From: Flavobacteriaceae bacterium
GTDB taxonomy: Bacteria; Bacteroidota; Bacteroidia; UKL13-3
DNA: 53,525 nucleotides
Direction of reading: 5' to 3'
NCBI GenBank assembly: GCA_025363675.1
Contig: JANYDJ010000142.1
Span: 1-53,525 of the forward strand
The first letter of the stretch is position 1, and every line of letters starts with the position of its first letter. Of the stretch, positions 29,215 to 39,900 are shown piece by piece. The position numbers and the translations under genes were made by a program. Below the pieces are notes generated by a model. It made no database searches and had not been told where the DNA came from. It saw only the letters and a list, made by a program, of their open reading frames with translations.

Positions 29215-31316
29215 AACTAAGACTTTATATAATTTTCGCTTTGGTTTATTTATATAAACCAGTTTCTGCTCAGATAATTTTTGAACAGCAACCAGGCGAG
29301 ATTAATTTAGGCAAAAAAATAGGTTGTTATATTGATTCTAACCAAACTTTGCAAATTAATGAGGCGATAAAACTTTCGTTCAATGAGAAAGTTTCTAGTG
29401 ATTTTGAAATACCAAACTTGCAACTTACCAATTATAATTTTTGGTTTAAGTTTAAATTGAAAAATCTTTCAGAATATCGTAAATTATTATTAACATACGA
29501 CCAGCCCATACTTAATGATATTGTATTATATAAAGTAAAAAATGGGATTGTAGATTCTATAGTATCTGGCGAGCGAGTTCCAATAGCTCAAAGACAACTC
29601 AAATATAATATACCTGCATTTGAAGTGGTAGGCGATTCATCTGATTATTATTTAAAAATAAGAAGCATTGGCACTTTGCAGCTCGACCTTAAGCTAACAA
29701 CCTTTAATAAATTTGCAGATTCTCAGTTTACAAAAAATTTATTATTGGGTATATATTATGGTATACTCTTAGCGATGTTTTTATATAACTTTTTTATATA
29801 TTTCACGGTGCGAGATAAAACATATATATACTATTCTGTGTATATGGTAATTCTTATTATCACACAACTTGCACTTGAAGGATATGGAAACGTATTATTG
29901 TGGCCCAACAATTTATGGCTCACACAGTATGGAGTATTGTTATTTACACCATTGGTTAATATTTCGGGGATTCTGTTTGCCAATAAATTTCTAAATGTAA
30001 AAGAAAACATACCCATATTACACAAGGCAAGCAAAGTTGTTTTAGCATTGCTTATTATTATACTTGGGGTAATATTATTTTATTCAAGGCCCGTTGGATA
30101 TTTTTATTTGAGAAACCTAATGGGTCTTAGTGCTACTTATTTGTTTGTGACTAGTATAGTTGGAGTAAGAAAAAAAATCCCTTCTTCCGGCTATTTTCTG
30201 CTGTCGTGGAGTAGTTTAATCATTGCTTTGTTTGTGTATATACTGCGAGACGCTGGTGTGTTAGAACATAATAACTTTACCAATTACGCACTGCAAATGG
30301 GTACTGCAATAGAAGTAACCCTTCTATCATTTGCACTGGGCGATAAAATAAGACAATATAGAATTGAAAAAGAAATATCGCAAGCTGAAGCTGTAAGAGT
30401 AGCCAAATTGAATGAAGAAATATTGGCCGAACAAAATATAGTATTGGAACACCAAGTTAAAGAAAGAACTTCAGAATTAAATAAAACATTAAGCGACCTC
30501 AAGCTTGCCCAAACCAAATTGGTGGATACTGAAAAGATGTCGTCATTGGGTCAGCTCACTGCAGGTATTGCACATGAAATAAATAACCCCATTAATTTTG
30601 TAAGTTCCAATATCAAACCTTTAAAAAGAGATGTGCAGGAACTGATGTATATTGTAACAGAGTCAGAATCGTTATATATAAATTCTGGGGATACTGAAAT
30701 GGTGGCCAAGCTAAATAGCATCAAAGAAAAATATGATTTTAATTATTTAAAAGAAGAGATACCGATGCTGTTTGATGCCATACAAAACGGAGCAGAACGC
30801 ACTACTGAAATTGTTAAGGGGCTTAAGTCTTTCTCGAGAGTGGACGAACAATCATTGAGATTATCTGATGTGCATGAAGGTATTGACTCAACGTTGATGT
30901 TGCTAAAAACACACATGGCCGGTATTAATATAATTAAAGAATATGGAGAAATGCCTTTGGTTGAGTGTTTCATTGGCAAAATGAACCAAATATTTATGAA
31001 CATATTGAGCAACTCTGTTTATGCCCTCAACCATGCTAAAGAAACTGTTACAAATCCTGAAATACGTATAAAGACCTATAATGATGAAGCAAATTTGTAT
31101 CTCGAGTTTAAAGACAATGGTTTGGGTATTAGTGAAGAACATATAGGAAAAATATTTGAACCTTTTTATACTACCAAGCCCGTGGGCGATGGAACAGGAT
31201 TGGGGCTCTCCATAGTTTATAGCATTATTGAAATGCACAAAGGACAAATTAATGTAGTGTCGAATAAAAATTTTGGAACCTTATTTAAAATTTCCATACC
31301 TTTGAAACAAGAATGA
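29211..31316 (+). CDS. 7TMR-DISM-type sensor histidine kinase
   Basis: Signal peptide, extracellular domain, 7 hydrophobic segments, coiled coil, GQLTAGIAHEINNPINFVSSNIKPL H-box, N-box/G-box GLGISEEHIGKIFEPFYTTKPVGDGTGLGLSIV. Confidence 0.9.
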   Translation: MKLRLYIIFALVYLYKPVSAQIIFEQQPGEINLGKKIGCYIDSNQTLQINEAIKLSFNEKVSSDFEIPNLQLTNYNFWFKFKLKNLSEYRKLLLTYDQPILNDIVLYKVKNGIVDSIVSGERVPIAQRQLKYNIPAFEVVGDSSDYYLKIRSIGTLQLDLKLTTFNKFADSQFTKNLLLGIYYGILLAMFLYNFFIYFTVRDKTYIYYSVYMVILIITQLALEGYGNVLLWPNNLWLTQYGVLLFTPLVNISGILFANKFLNVKENIPILHKASKVVLALLIIILGVILFYSRPVGYFYLRNLMGLSATYLFVTSIVGVRKKIPSSGYFLLSWSSLIIALFVYILRDAGVLEHNNFTNYALQMGTAIEVTLLSFALGDKIRQYRIEKEISQAEAVRVAKLNEEILAEQNIVLEHQVKERTSELNKTLSDLKLAQTKLVDTEKMSSLGQLTAGIAHEINNPINFVSSNIKPLKRDVQELMYIVTESESLYINSGDTEMVAKLNSIKEKYDFNYLKEEIPMLFDAIQNGAERTTEIVKGLKSFSRVDEQSLRLSDVHEGIDSTLMLLKTHMAGINIIKEYGEMPLVECFIGKMNQIFMNILSNSVYALNHAKETVTNPEIRIKTYNDEANLYLEFKDNGLGISEEHIGKIFEPFYTTKPVGDGTGLGLSIVYSIIEMHKGQINVVSNKNFGTLFKISIPLKQE

Positions 31317-32422
31317 AACAAACGGAAACCAAACCCAAAATTTTATACGTTGACGATGAACCCCATAATATAACGGGGTTAAAAGCAATACTTCGCAAAG
31401 AATATGAGGTAATTGGTTGTATAAATGTGCGTGATGCGTATACGTTACTTAGCGAGCAAGAATTTCAAATAGTAGTTGCTGATCTTAAATTGGGAGTAGA
31501 TGATGGGGTAGATTTTTTAGATGATATCAGGATAAAATACCCACTTCCTGTAAAAATATTACTTACTGCTTTTTTTGATTTTGAAGCTGCTGTTAAAGGT
31601 ATCAACAAGGCAAAAATATTTAGCTATTTATTTAAACCCTTAAACGAAGATGAAGTACTTTCTACTATTAGAATTGCACATGAGCACTATTTAAATAATG
31701 CCCTGCTCGAATATCGAAAAGATGAACTAGAGAAGGCCCACGAAGAGCTTAACCGTTTTGTGTATAGTGCTTCTCACGATATGCGTGCTCCCTTGCGTTC
31801 AATTATGGGCATTATAAAAGTAGCCGAAATGGAGGGCATTGACGACAGGGTAAAACATTATTTTAGTTTGATAGAAAAAAGTGTGAACCAGTTGGATGCA
31901 TTTAACGTGAACCTTATCTCCTACTTTAAAAACAGCAAGCAGGAAACCATTATTGAGCCTATTGATTTTAAAGAAATAGCACGCGATGTGTTTGAACAGT
32001 TTCAATACTATCCCGGAGCTGAGAATATTAATTTTGTAATCAATACAAACCAAAATACCCCTTGGATGGGTGATTTATTTAGAATTAAAATAATTTTTAA
32101 TAACCTGATTACCAATGCTATTAAATTTCAGCGAAGTGAAATTACCAATAAGCATATTATTTTTACCTGCGATACCAAAGACCCTGATAAAGCGATTTTA
32201 ACTTTTGAAGATAACGGGATAGGGATAGATGAAGCAAATCAGAAACGAATTTTTGAAATGTTTTATAGAGCTACAAGAGAAAACTCAGGATCGGGCATAG
32301 GCCTATACATAGTTAAAGAAGCTTTAAATAAAATTGGAGCACAAATTAGAATCGAATCAAAACCAAATATTGGAACAAAATTTATTTTGGAAATACCTAC
32401 TACCTTAAATATTGAAGAATGA
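31313..32422 (+). CDS. Hybrid receiver-histidine kinase (REC-HisKA-HATPase)
   Basis: KILYVDDEPHNITGL, IVVADLKLGVDDG; FVYSASHDMRAPLRSIMG; FEDNGIGIDEANQKRIFEMFYRATRENSGSGIGLYIVKEA. ATGA overlap with the previous gene. Confidence 0.9.
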   Translation: MKQTETKPKILYVDDEPHNITGLKAILRKEYEVIGCINVRDAYTLLSEQEFQIVVADLKLGVDDGVDFLDDIRIKYPLPVKILLTAFFDFEAAVKGINKAKIFSYLFKPLNEDEVLSTIRIAHEHYLNNALLEYRKDELEKAHEELNRFVYSASHDMRAPLRSIMGIIKVAEMEGIDDRVKHYFSLIEKSVNQLDAFNVNLISYFKNSKQETIIEPIDFKEIARDVFEQFQYYPGAENINFVINTNQNTPWMGDLFRIKIIFNNLITNAIKFQRSEITNKHIIFTCDTKDPDKAILTFEDNGIGIDEANQKRIFEMFYRATRENSGSGIGLYIVKEALNKIGAQIRIESKPNIGTKFILEIPTTLNIEE

Positions 32423-32814
32423 AGTTTTTATTGATAGACGATAGCGAAATTGAACTTTATGTAACCTCGAGGTTGCTTGATAATGCAGGCATGTCGTCGA
32501 GTGTATTAACTTTTCTTGAAGCTAAGGAGGCACTGTCTCATTTACATACTATACAAACAGAAGACCATAATTTACCCGATGTAATCTTACTTGATATTCA
32601 CATGCCCACCATGAGTGGTTTTGATTTTTTAGATAATTATATACAATCTTTGGGCGAAATATTGGGCGAAAGAATTTCCATTATCATACTTTCGAGCACG
32701 GCCGATCAAAAAGATTTTGAAAAAGCTGCAAGATACGAAGTAGTAAAAGGTGTATTTGATAAGCCGTTAGATACTGCTAGGCTTAAAGCCCTACTTGAGG
32801 AAATTAATTCTTAA
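32419..32814 (+). CDS. Single-domain response regulator
   Basis: FLLIDDSEIELYV, DVILLDIHMPTMSGFDFL, IILSSTAD, DKPLD; 131 aa, ATGA overlap with the previous gene. Confidence 0.9.
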   Translation: MKFLLIDDSEIELYVTSRLLDNAGMSSSVLTFLEAKEALSHLHTIQTEDHNLPDVILLDIHMPTMSGFDFLDNYIQSLGEILGERISIIILSSTADQKDFEKAARYEVVKGVFDKPLDTARLKALLEEINS

Positions 32815-34468
32815 AATATACTTTTTTAGTATAGGTAATTTCGTTGTTCATTTTATCAGTTACTCTTAATATAATAACCTGCCAACCAATAGGCGTATTT
32901 GTATCAAAAAAATAAGTTAGCATATCGCTTTTGGCATCATACTCAGCCAGTGCCCATTCATTATTTATATACAAACTGTACTTATCAATTCCGCTAAGTT
33001 TGTCTGTAATTTTAAAACTTAAATGCTTACCTTTTATATGATTTTTCTTGGTGAGATTGAGTGGTTTTATAAAGGGCCCTTGCAAATCTTCGCCAATAAA
33101 ATAAATACCCGGTTTTGAAATACTTGCCGACACCTTTCCATCTTTGTGCAAAACACCTCCGGCATATATCACGTTTTTGTTATAATCTATATAATACAAT
33201 GAGGATTTATGATGCTCGGTTTTACCATTATAGTTAATAGCCAAATTACAGGGTTTAATAAAGGTAATGGGCAAATCGGAGTGTTTGTATTTTACCTTCA
33301 CTTTCCCATTCCCCAATTCTTCTGTTTCTATATCATCGGGAATACTTAAGTTATTTTGTGAAAAAGTAAGTTCTGAATAGGTTTTTGCTATCACTGGTTG
33401 TGCGGTAATAATAGAATCTTTTAAAGTATCAACAATACCAAATATATTAAACTCAAACTCTTTTGAAAAACCCGCCAAATCTTTTGCTTCAATTTTTATA
33501 TGATATAATTTATTAAGCTCCACATCAAACACGCCTTCGTTTTTGGTTTGGTAAAAATAAAGCTGATTTGAACTTAGTTTATATAATCTTTGATATCTAA
33601 TTCCATAGTTCCACCAATTGGCAAAGTTGAAATGGGCATTCACATATTTAGATTTTTCGAACGAAAATTTTTCGAATATACAAGTATAATACTTGGCACT
33701 ATTTACATATAAATTTATCTCATAGGGATTGAATGGAATTACTTTAAAAGTAGTATAATCATTTACCACTGCATCAATACCCACTGTGCCTTGCGGAATA
33801 AATACAGTATCGGGGTTTTTATCATTATAATTAATTACTGCAAGCGTTTTATTGGAATTGAAATCACTTTTATATATTCTATTAATTGCTACTTGTTTTA
33901 TTTCAGGAGGAATGGTATCATTTACTTCAATTCCAAACAAAACAGGATTAATAATTTCTTCGGTTTTGGTATCTCTAATTTCAAAATGTATGTGGGGGCC
34001 TGACGAACCTCCGGTATTTCCACTCAAAGCAACTAACTGTCCTTTCACCAATGCAAGTTCACCTTTCTTGGGGAATACATCCATCTCAAAATTTTGATTG
34101 GCATATTGTATATCTTTTACATATTTTCCTATAGCACCGGTATAAGAATTTAAGTGCCCGTATACGGTTGTATAACCATTGGGGTGATCGATATATAATG
34201 CCTTGCCGTAACCCACTGGCGATATTTTAATGCGAGACACCCACCCATCGGCAGCTGCAAGCACTGGCATATTTTCTATATCATAGGTGGTAATATCTAT
34301 ACCTGCATGAAAATGATCGGTGCGTATAGTGCAAAAACCACCTGACAGATAAATAGGAGAATCGATGGGTGAGCGAAAATAATTTTTTGGATAGGGATTT
34401 TGTGCAAAAACTAAATTAGTACATAACAAAATAAAAGCAATAAATATATAGTATATTTTTTTGCTCAT
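32804..34468 (-). CDS. M23 family metallopeptidase
   Basis: RTDHFHAGIDITT...VLAAADGWVSRIKISPVGYGKALYIDHPNGYTTVYGHL...GNTGGSSGPHIHFEIRD. Confidence 0.92.
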   Translation of the reverse strand: MSKKIYYIFIAFILLCTNLVFAQNPYPKNYFRSPIDSPIYLSGGFCTIRTDHFHAGIDITTYDIENMPVLAAADGWVSRIKISPVGYGKALYIDHPNGYTTVYGHLNSYTGAIGKYVKDIQYANQNFEMDVFPKKGELALVKGQLVALSGNTGGSSGPHIHFEIRDTKTEEIINPVLFGIEVNDTIPPEIKQVAINRIYKSDFNSNKTLAVINYNDKNPDTVFIPQGTVGIDAVVNDYTTFKVIPFNPYEINLYVNSAKYYTCIFEKFSFEKSKYVNAHFNFANWWNYGIRYQRLYKLSSNQLYFYQTKNEGVFDVELNKLYHIKIEAKDLAGFSKEFEFNIFGIVDTLKDSIITAQPVIAKTYSELTFSQNNLSIPDDIETEELGNGKVKVKYKHSDLPITFIKPCNLAINYNGKTEHHKSSLYYIDYNKNVIYAGGVLHKDGKVSASISKPGIYFIGEDLQGPFIKPLNLTKKNHIKGKHLSFKITDKLSGIDKYSLYINNEWALAEYDAKSDMLTYFFDTNTPIGWQVIILRVTDKMNNEITYTKKVYFKN

Positions 34469-35076
34469 TTAATTAATACTTCCAAATTTTTCTGATCGAA
34501 TATATATCCTTCCAATTTGTCTCCCACTTGCACAGGACCAACCCCTGCGGGCGTTCCTGTATATATAATATCACCTTTTTTTAACATGAAATATTTCGAC
34601 ATAAATGCTATCAGTTCATCTATTTTATATATCATATCAGCAGTATTTCCCAATTGCTTTTTCTCGCCATTTTTATATAATGAAAATTCTATTTTCTGTA
34701 AATCATCGAACTTGTCTTTACTCACAAAATCGCCTATGGCTGCACTCATATCAAAACCTTTGGCCAATTCCCAAGGCAATCCTTTTTTCTTCAAATCATT
34801 TTGCAAATCGCGTGCTGTAAAATCAATTCCGAGTGCTATTTCATCGTAATACGTGTGGGCAAATTGGGGCAATATATGTTTTCCGGTATTATTAATTTTT
34901 ATAATCAACTCCAACTCATAATGTATATCTTTTGAAAAATCGGGATAATAAAAATCATAGCCCGGGCGAAGGATTGCATTATCGGGTTTAATAAAAATAA
35001 CAGGATTTTCGGGAACTTCATTTTCAAGTTCCTTTATATGCTCGCTATAATTTCGGCCAACGCAGAGGATTTTCAT
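34465..35076 (-). CDS. Fumarylacetoacetate hydrolase family protein
   Basis: KILCVGRNYSEHIKELENEVPENPVIFIKPDNAI...GIDFTARDLQNDLKKKGLPWELAKGFD...GDIIYTGTPAGVGPV. Confidence 0.92.
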   Translation of the reverse strand: MKILCVGRNYSEHIKELENEVPENPVIFIKPDNAILRPGYDFYYPDFSKDIHYELELIIKINNTGKHILPQFAHTYYDEIALGIDFTARDLQNDLKKKGLPWELAKGFDMSAAIGDFVSKDKFDDLQKIEFSLYKNGEKKQLGNTADMIYKIDELIAFMSKYFMLKKGDIIYTGTPAGVGPVQVGDKLEGYIFDQKNLEVLIK

Positions 35077-35081
35077 GTTTT

Positions 35082-35154
35082 AGGGGTAAGGAATAAGGGA
35101 TAAGGAATAAGGACCATTCGGCGTCAGCCCCTTACTCCTTATTCCTTATCCCTA
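35082..35154. repeat. Heptamer-arm inverted repeat with CCATTCGGCGTCAGCC core
   Basis: taggggtaaggaataagggataaggaataagg / accattcggcgtcagcc / ccttactccttattccttatcccta; arms are reverse-complementary. Confidence 0.9.
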
Positions 35155-35159
35155 CATTG

Positions 35160-36788
35160 TTATTCTTCGCTAAAATTGGGATAGGTATAATCTGTAGGTG
35201 GTGTAAAAGTTTCTTTAAGGGTACGCATACTGCACCAACGAAGCAGATTTACTTTGGCTCCCGCTTTATCATTGGTTCCACTTGCACGGCCGCCACCAAA
35301 GGGTTGTTGGCCTACTACTGCACCTGTAGGTTTATCGTTTATATAAAAATTTCCAGCTGAGTGACGCAATATTTTTGTGGCTAATTCTATGGCATAACGA
35401 TCTTGTGATATTACAGCACCCGTTAGTGCATAAGGAGATGTTTGATCTAATATATGCAAAGTTTCTTCAAATTTTTCATCATCATATATATATATAGTTA
35501 ACACGGGGCCGAATATTTCTTCGCACATTGTAATTGAATTTGGGTTCTGTGTTAGTATAATAGTTGGCCTAATAAAATATCCTTTTGTTTTATCATAAGT
35601 ACCTCCTGCAATTACTTTCACATTGGGGTCTGCTTTGGCTTGATCGATATAGCTTGCAATTTTATCAAAAGCTTTTTCATCTATTACTGCATTTACAAAA
35701 TTGGTGAAATCTTCAACGGGCCCTACTTTTATATTGTTTACTTCGGTTACCAAATCGTTTTCTAGTTTTGCCCATAAGCTTTTGGGTAAATACACCCTGG
35801 ATGCTGCTGAACATTTTTGTCCTTGAAACTCGAAAGCACCACGAACAATGGCTGTTCGCACCACATCAGCATTTGCCGATGGGTGTGCTATTATATAATC
35901 TTTCCCGCCCGTTTCACCCACTATGCGTGGATAGCTTTTGTAGGTGGCTATATTCTCACCAATCTGTTTCCACACATTTTGAAATACACCTGTGGATCCT
36001 GTAAAATGTATCCCTGCAAAATCGGGATGTTTGAAAATAATATCTCCCGTTTCAGGACCGCTGGTATAAACTAAATTTATGACCCCTGCAGGTACGCCGG
36101 CTTCTATAAATATTTCCATCAAAACATTAGCAGCATATATCTGGGTGAAAGCAGGTTTCCACACCACTACATTACCCATCATAGCTGCTGATGCGGGCAA
36201 ATTACCTGCAATAGCGGTAAAATTAAAAGGTGTGAGGGCAAATACAAAACCTTCGAGTGGCCTGTATTCAATTCTGTTCCAAATTCCTTTCGATGAAATG
36301 GGTTGGTCATTATATATTTCGCTCATAAAAGCTACATTGAAACGAAGGAAATCTATCATCTCGCATGCTGCATCAATTTCGGCCTGAAAAGCATTTTTTG
36401 ACTGACCCAACATCGTAGCCGCATTTAGTTTATAGCGATAGGGGCCAGCTAATAATTCAGCAGCTTTTAAAAATATAGCAGCCCGCTGTTCCCAGGGCAT
36501 ATTTTCCCAGTCGGCTTTGGCAGCAAGTGCGGCATCGATTGCTTGTTGCACATGTGTTGCATTTCCACGGTGAAAATGTCCCAGTTTATGGTGCCTATCA
36601 TGCGGCGGATTTAGATCTGTTGTATTTCCCGTTCGCACTTCCTGGCCATTAATATACATGGGTATGTCCAAAGTTTTTGATCGGGCTTCTACCAATGCAG
36701 CTTTTAATAATTTTCGTTCAGTGGTACCTGGAGCATAAGGATAAATTGGCTCATTTATGGGTGCTGGGATTTTGAAAAAACCGTTCAT
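35160..36788 (-). CDS. pruA: L-glutamate gamma-semialdehyde (1-pyrroline-5-carboxylate) dehydrogenase
   Basis: Aldehyde dehydrogenase motifs IVGETGGKDYIIAHPSAN and GAFEFQGQKCSAASRVY; long-form P5CDH-like N- and C-termini. Confidence 0.9.
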   Translation of the reverse strand: MNGFFKIPAPINEPIYPYAPGTTERKLLKAALVEARSKTLDIPMYINGQEVRTGNTTDLNPPHDRHHKLGHFHRGNATHVQQAIDAALAAKADWENMPWEQRAAIFLKAAELLAGPYRYKLNAATMLGQSKNAFQAEIDAACEMIDFLRFNVAFMSEIYNDQPISSKGIWNRIEYRPLEGFVFALTPFNFTAIAGNLPASAAMMGNVVVWKPAFTQIYAANVLMEIFIEAGVPAGVINLVYTSGPETGDIIFKHPDFAGIHFTGSTGVFQNVWKQIGENIATYKSYPRIVGETGGKDYIIAHPSANADVVRTAIVRGAFEFQGQKCSAASRVYLPKSLWAKLENDLVTEVNNIKVGPVEDFTNFVNAVIDEKAFDKIASYIDQAKADPNVKVIAGGTYDKTKGYFIRPTIILTQNPNSITMCEEIFGPVLTIYIYDDEKFEETLHILDQTSPYALTGAVISQDRYAIELATKILRHSAGNFYINDKPTGAVVGQQPFGGGRASGTNDKAGAKVNLLRWCSMRTLKETFTPPTDYTYPNFSEE

Positions 36789-36929
36789 TTTTTGATTATT
36801 TAATTTGGGTGCAAACCTACAAAAACAAAGCCCTAAAAAAAATTACAAAACAAAGATATTTTTTTAGGTGAGTTTTGAATGAAATACCTTTAATTCGCAT
36901 CCCTTAAAAATCACTAATCACTTACTAAT

Positions 36930-39900
36930 ATGCTTAAAAAATCAAAAATGAAAATCCTAACTTCAGTATTTACACTGCTTGTTTTGCTTTCTAATTTCGC
37001 GGCGAAAGCCCAAACCTATTGCCAACCACAGTACACCAACGGTACACAGTTTGGAGTTTTTACAACCCTTGTGGCCATCGATTCTTTGTTTGACAGTACG
37101 GGGGCCTCGGGATCACCTTATTATACCTATAACCCAACCACCACCACTTCATTGTACATTGGCAATACCTACCTTATGCAAATGAGCCCGGGCACGCTAA
37201 ATATTTCCAACAGCATGTCAGTATGGATAGATTATAATGGAGATTCTGATTTTGTGGATGCCGGCGAAAAGTTGATTCAAATGAACAATATGCCGATTAA
37301 TACTACCCGCAGTTCGTTTTACCTAACCATACCCTGCGGTGCAAAGCTTGGCAAGACCCGATTGCGTGTTAGAAATATGTTTAACAATAACAATACAAAT
37401 ATGGCACCCTGTGCTACCTATGGGTATGGTGAAACACAAGATTATGATATTACTTTACTTGAAAATACTTTGCATGTAACCACTTCAACGGCCACCCAAA
37501 ATAATACTTATAATATTGGGAAAGGAACCAGCAATCAAGAATTACTTTGCTTGAAAATTTTTGTAGCAGGCTGCTCAGATACCGCTACCATGACCCAAAT
37601 TAATTTCAACTTAAATGGCACTACCGATACTGTTGATATTACTAATGCTTCGGTATATTATACTGGCAATACAAATCAATTTGGCACGGGCACTTCTTTT
37701 GGTTCGTTGTCATCTCCAGGTTCCTCTTTTTCAATAACTGGCAGCCAGAACTTGTTAAGAGATACCAACTATTTTTGGCTAGCGGTGGACATTGCTTCCA
37801 ATGCTACAGTGGGCAATATTATAGATGCGGAAGTGTTGACTTTTGTGGCCGACTCAATGCAAGATACCCCGACAATTAAAGCCCCCAATGGCAAACGTAT
37901 TATAGCAAACCCTATGAAATTTAAGGATTTGAATGCTACACAATATACAACCGGACAAGTGGGACTTGGTACCACTAATAATGAAATAATTGGTATTGAA
38001 ATAGACATGAGTAACAACGGTGCTCAAGTTCCCTTAACCAGTTTGGCTTTTCACACAGCTGGTTGTACCAATGCAGGCAACGATATAACCAAAGCCCGAT
38101 TATACTATACGGGAAACACTACTTACTTTGATTCAACCATTTATACATTTGGTTCCTCCATTAGCAACCCAAATGGCTCTATGGTATTTAACGGACAAGT
38201 ATATCTACAAACAGGTACCAATTATTTTTGGTTAACCTACGATGTGGCTGCTGCTGCAACACTGGGCGATTCATTAGATGCAGTATTGGATAGTGCTATC
38301 ATTAACGGTATTACCAAAACTGCAACCGTATCAGACCCTGTAGGAGAGAGATTTATTTTAAACAACTACTGCGTTCCGGTGCATCCAGCATGTGCAACCA
38401 GCTATATTGATGGTGTGATATTTGGTGATATATCAAACACCAAAAGTGGTTGTTCAAGTTTAAATGGCAATGGATATAATGATTACTCCCAATCGTCGTA
38501 CTTTACTACTGTGAACAAAGGAAATGTGTACGACCTCACGGTAGTTAACAGCAATGTAAATCAAACCTTTTCTTTCTGGGGCGATTGGAATCAAAATGGC
38601 AGTTTCGATGCAGGTGAGTGGACACAGGTACATACCGGCAATCAGTTAAATGCAAATGGAACTGCTACGAAAGCAATTACAATTCCTTGCAGTGCAACTA
38701 AAGGCTGGACCAAAATACGTCTTCGCTCACGCGGCGTTCCGGCTAACAATGGTTCGGGCGACGCTTGTACCCAATATGGATCAGGTGAGACGGAAGATTA
38801 TGTCATATACGTTACCGATTCGCAGGTATTCCAAAAAACTACAGTTACTGCCAGTACTGCAGATATTGCCGGTGGAGCAACTAACAATGTAATTGTGAAA
38901 ATAAAAATGATGGCTTCTAATTGTACAAGTACCCCGCAGGCCACTGACTTTTATTTAAAAACAACAGGTAGCACCAATGCCTCGTCAGATATTACCAATG
39001 CAAAAATGTGGTATACCGGTGCCGTTGATACTTTCAAAACCACTACCCAATTTGGCAGCACGCTAACCTCACCCAGTGGCTCAATGAATTTTTCAGGCAG
39101 CACCAATATGGCTGTAGGAATTAACTACTTTTGGTTGAGCTATGATATAGCTTCGGGTGCTACTAATGGTGACTATGTGGATGCCTTGTGCGACTCGTTT
39201 AAAGTTTCAGGAAAAATATATATCCCTGAAGTAACCGCCCCCTCAGGAAATAGAAAAATTGCAGCACTTATGACTTTTAAAGATGCTGTTGCCATGCATA
39301 AAGATACTACACCTGTAGTGGCTGGCTCAACGGGCAATCAAATATTGACGGTGGCAGTAGTAATGAACCAAGGAGCTTCGGTTAACCTTACCGATATGAC
39401 CTTTAACGCCACAGGAAGTACCAGTATAACAGGCGACATTGTAAATGCCAGACTATATACATCGGGCACTAGCAAAACTTTTAATATTGCGAGTATGACC
39501 AAAATTGGGAATACAATTACTGCCTTAAATTCCACATTCACTTTTAGTGGAACAGCAGCTCTTGTGCCCGATACCAATTGGTTTTGGTTGGTATATGATA
39601 TCAATGCAGCAGCCACCGGTAACAATGTTATTGATGCAGAATGTGTGAGTATGAAAATTAATGCCATTATGGATACACCGTCAGTAACCACACCTTCTGG
39701 CTCTCGTTCGGTATTGCTTACTTATTGCTTACCCCAGTTTCAAGGTGGATGCGGACAGCAATTTATACAAAGCGTATATTTTAATACCATTAAAAATGTG
39801 AACAGTGGATGCACCAGTGGTACCTCAAATCGTTTTACCAATTATCCGATCACCTCATATACAACCACAGTTTTAAAAGGCAACAAATATGAATTGAAAA

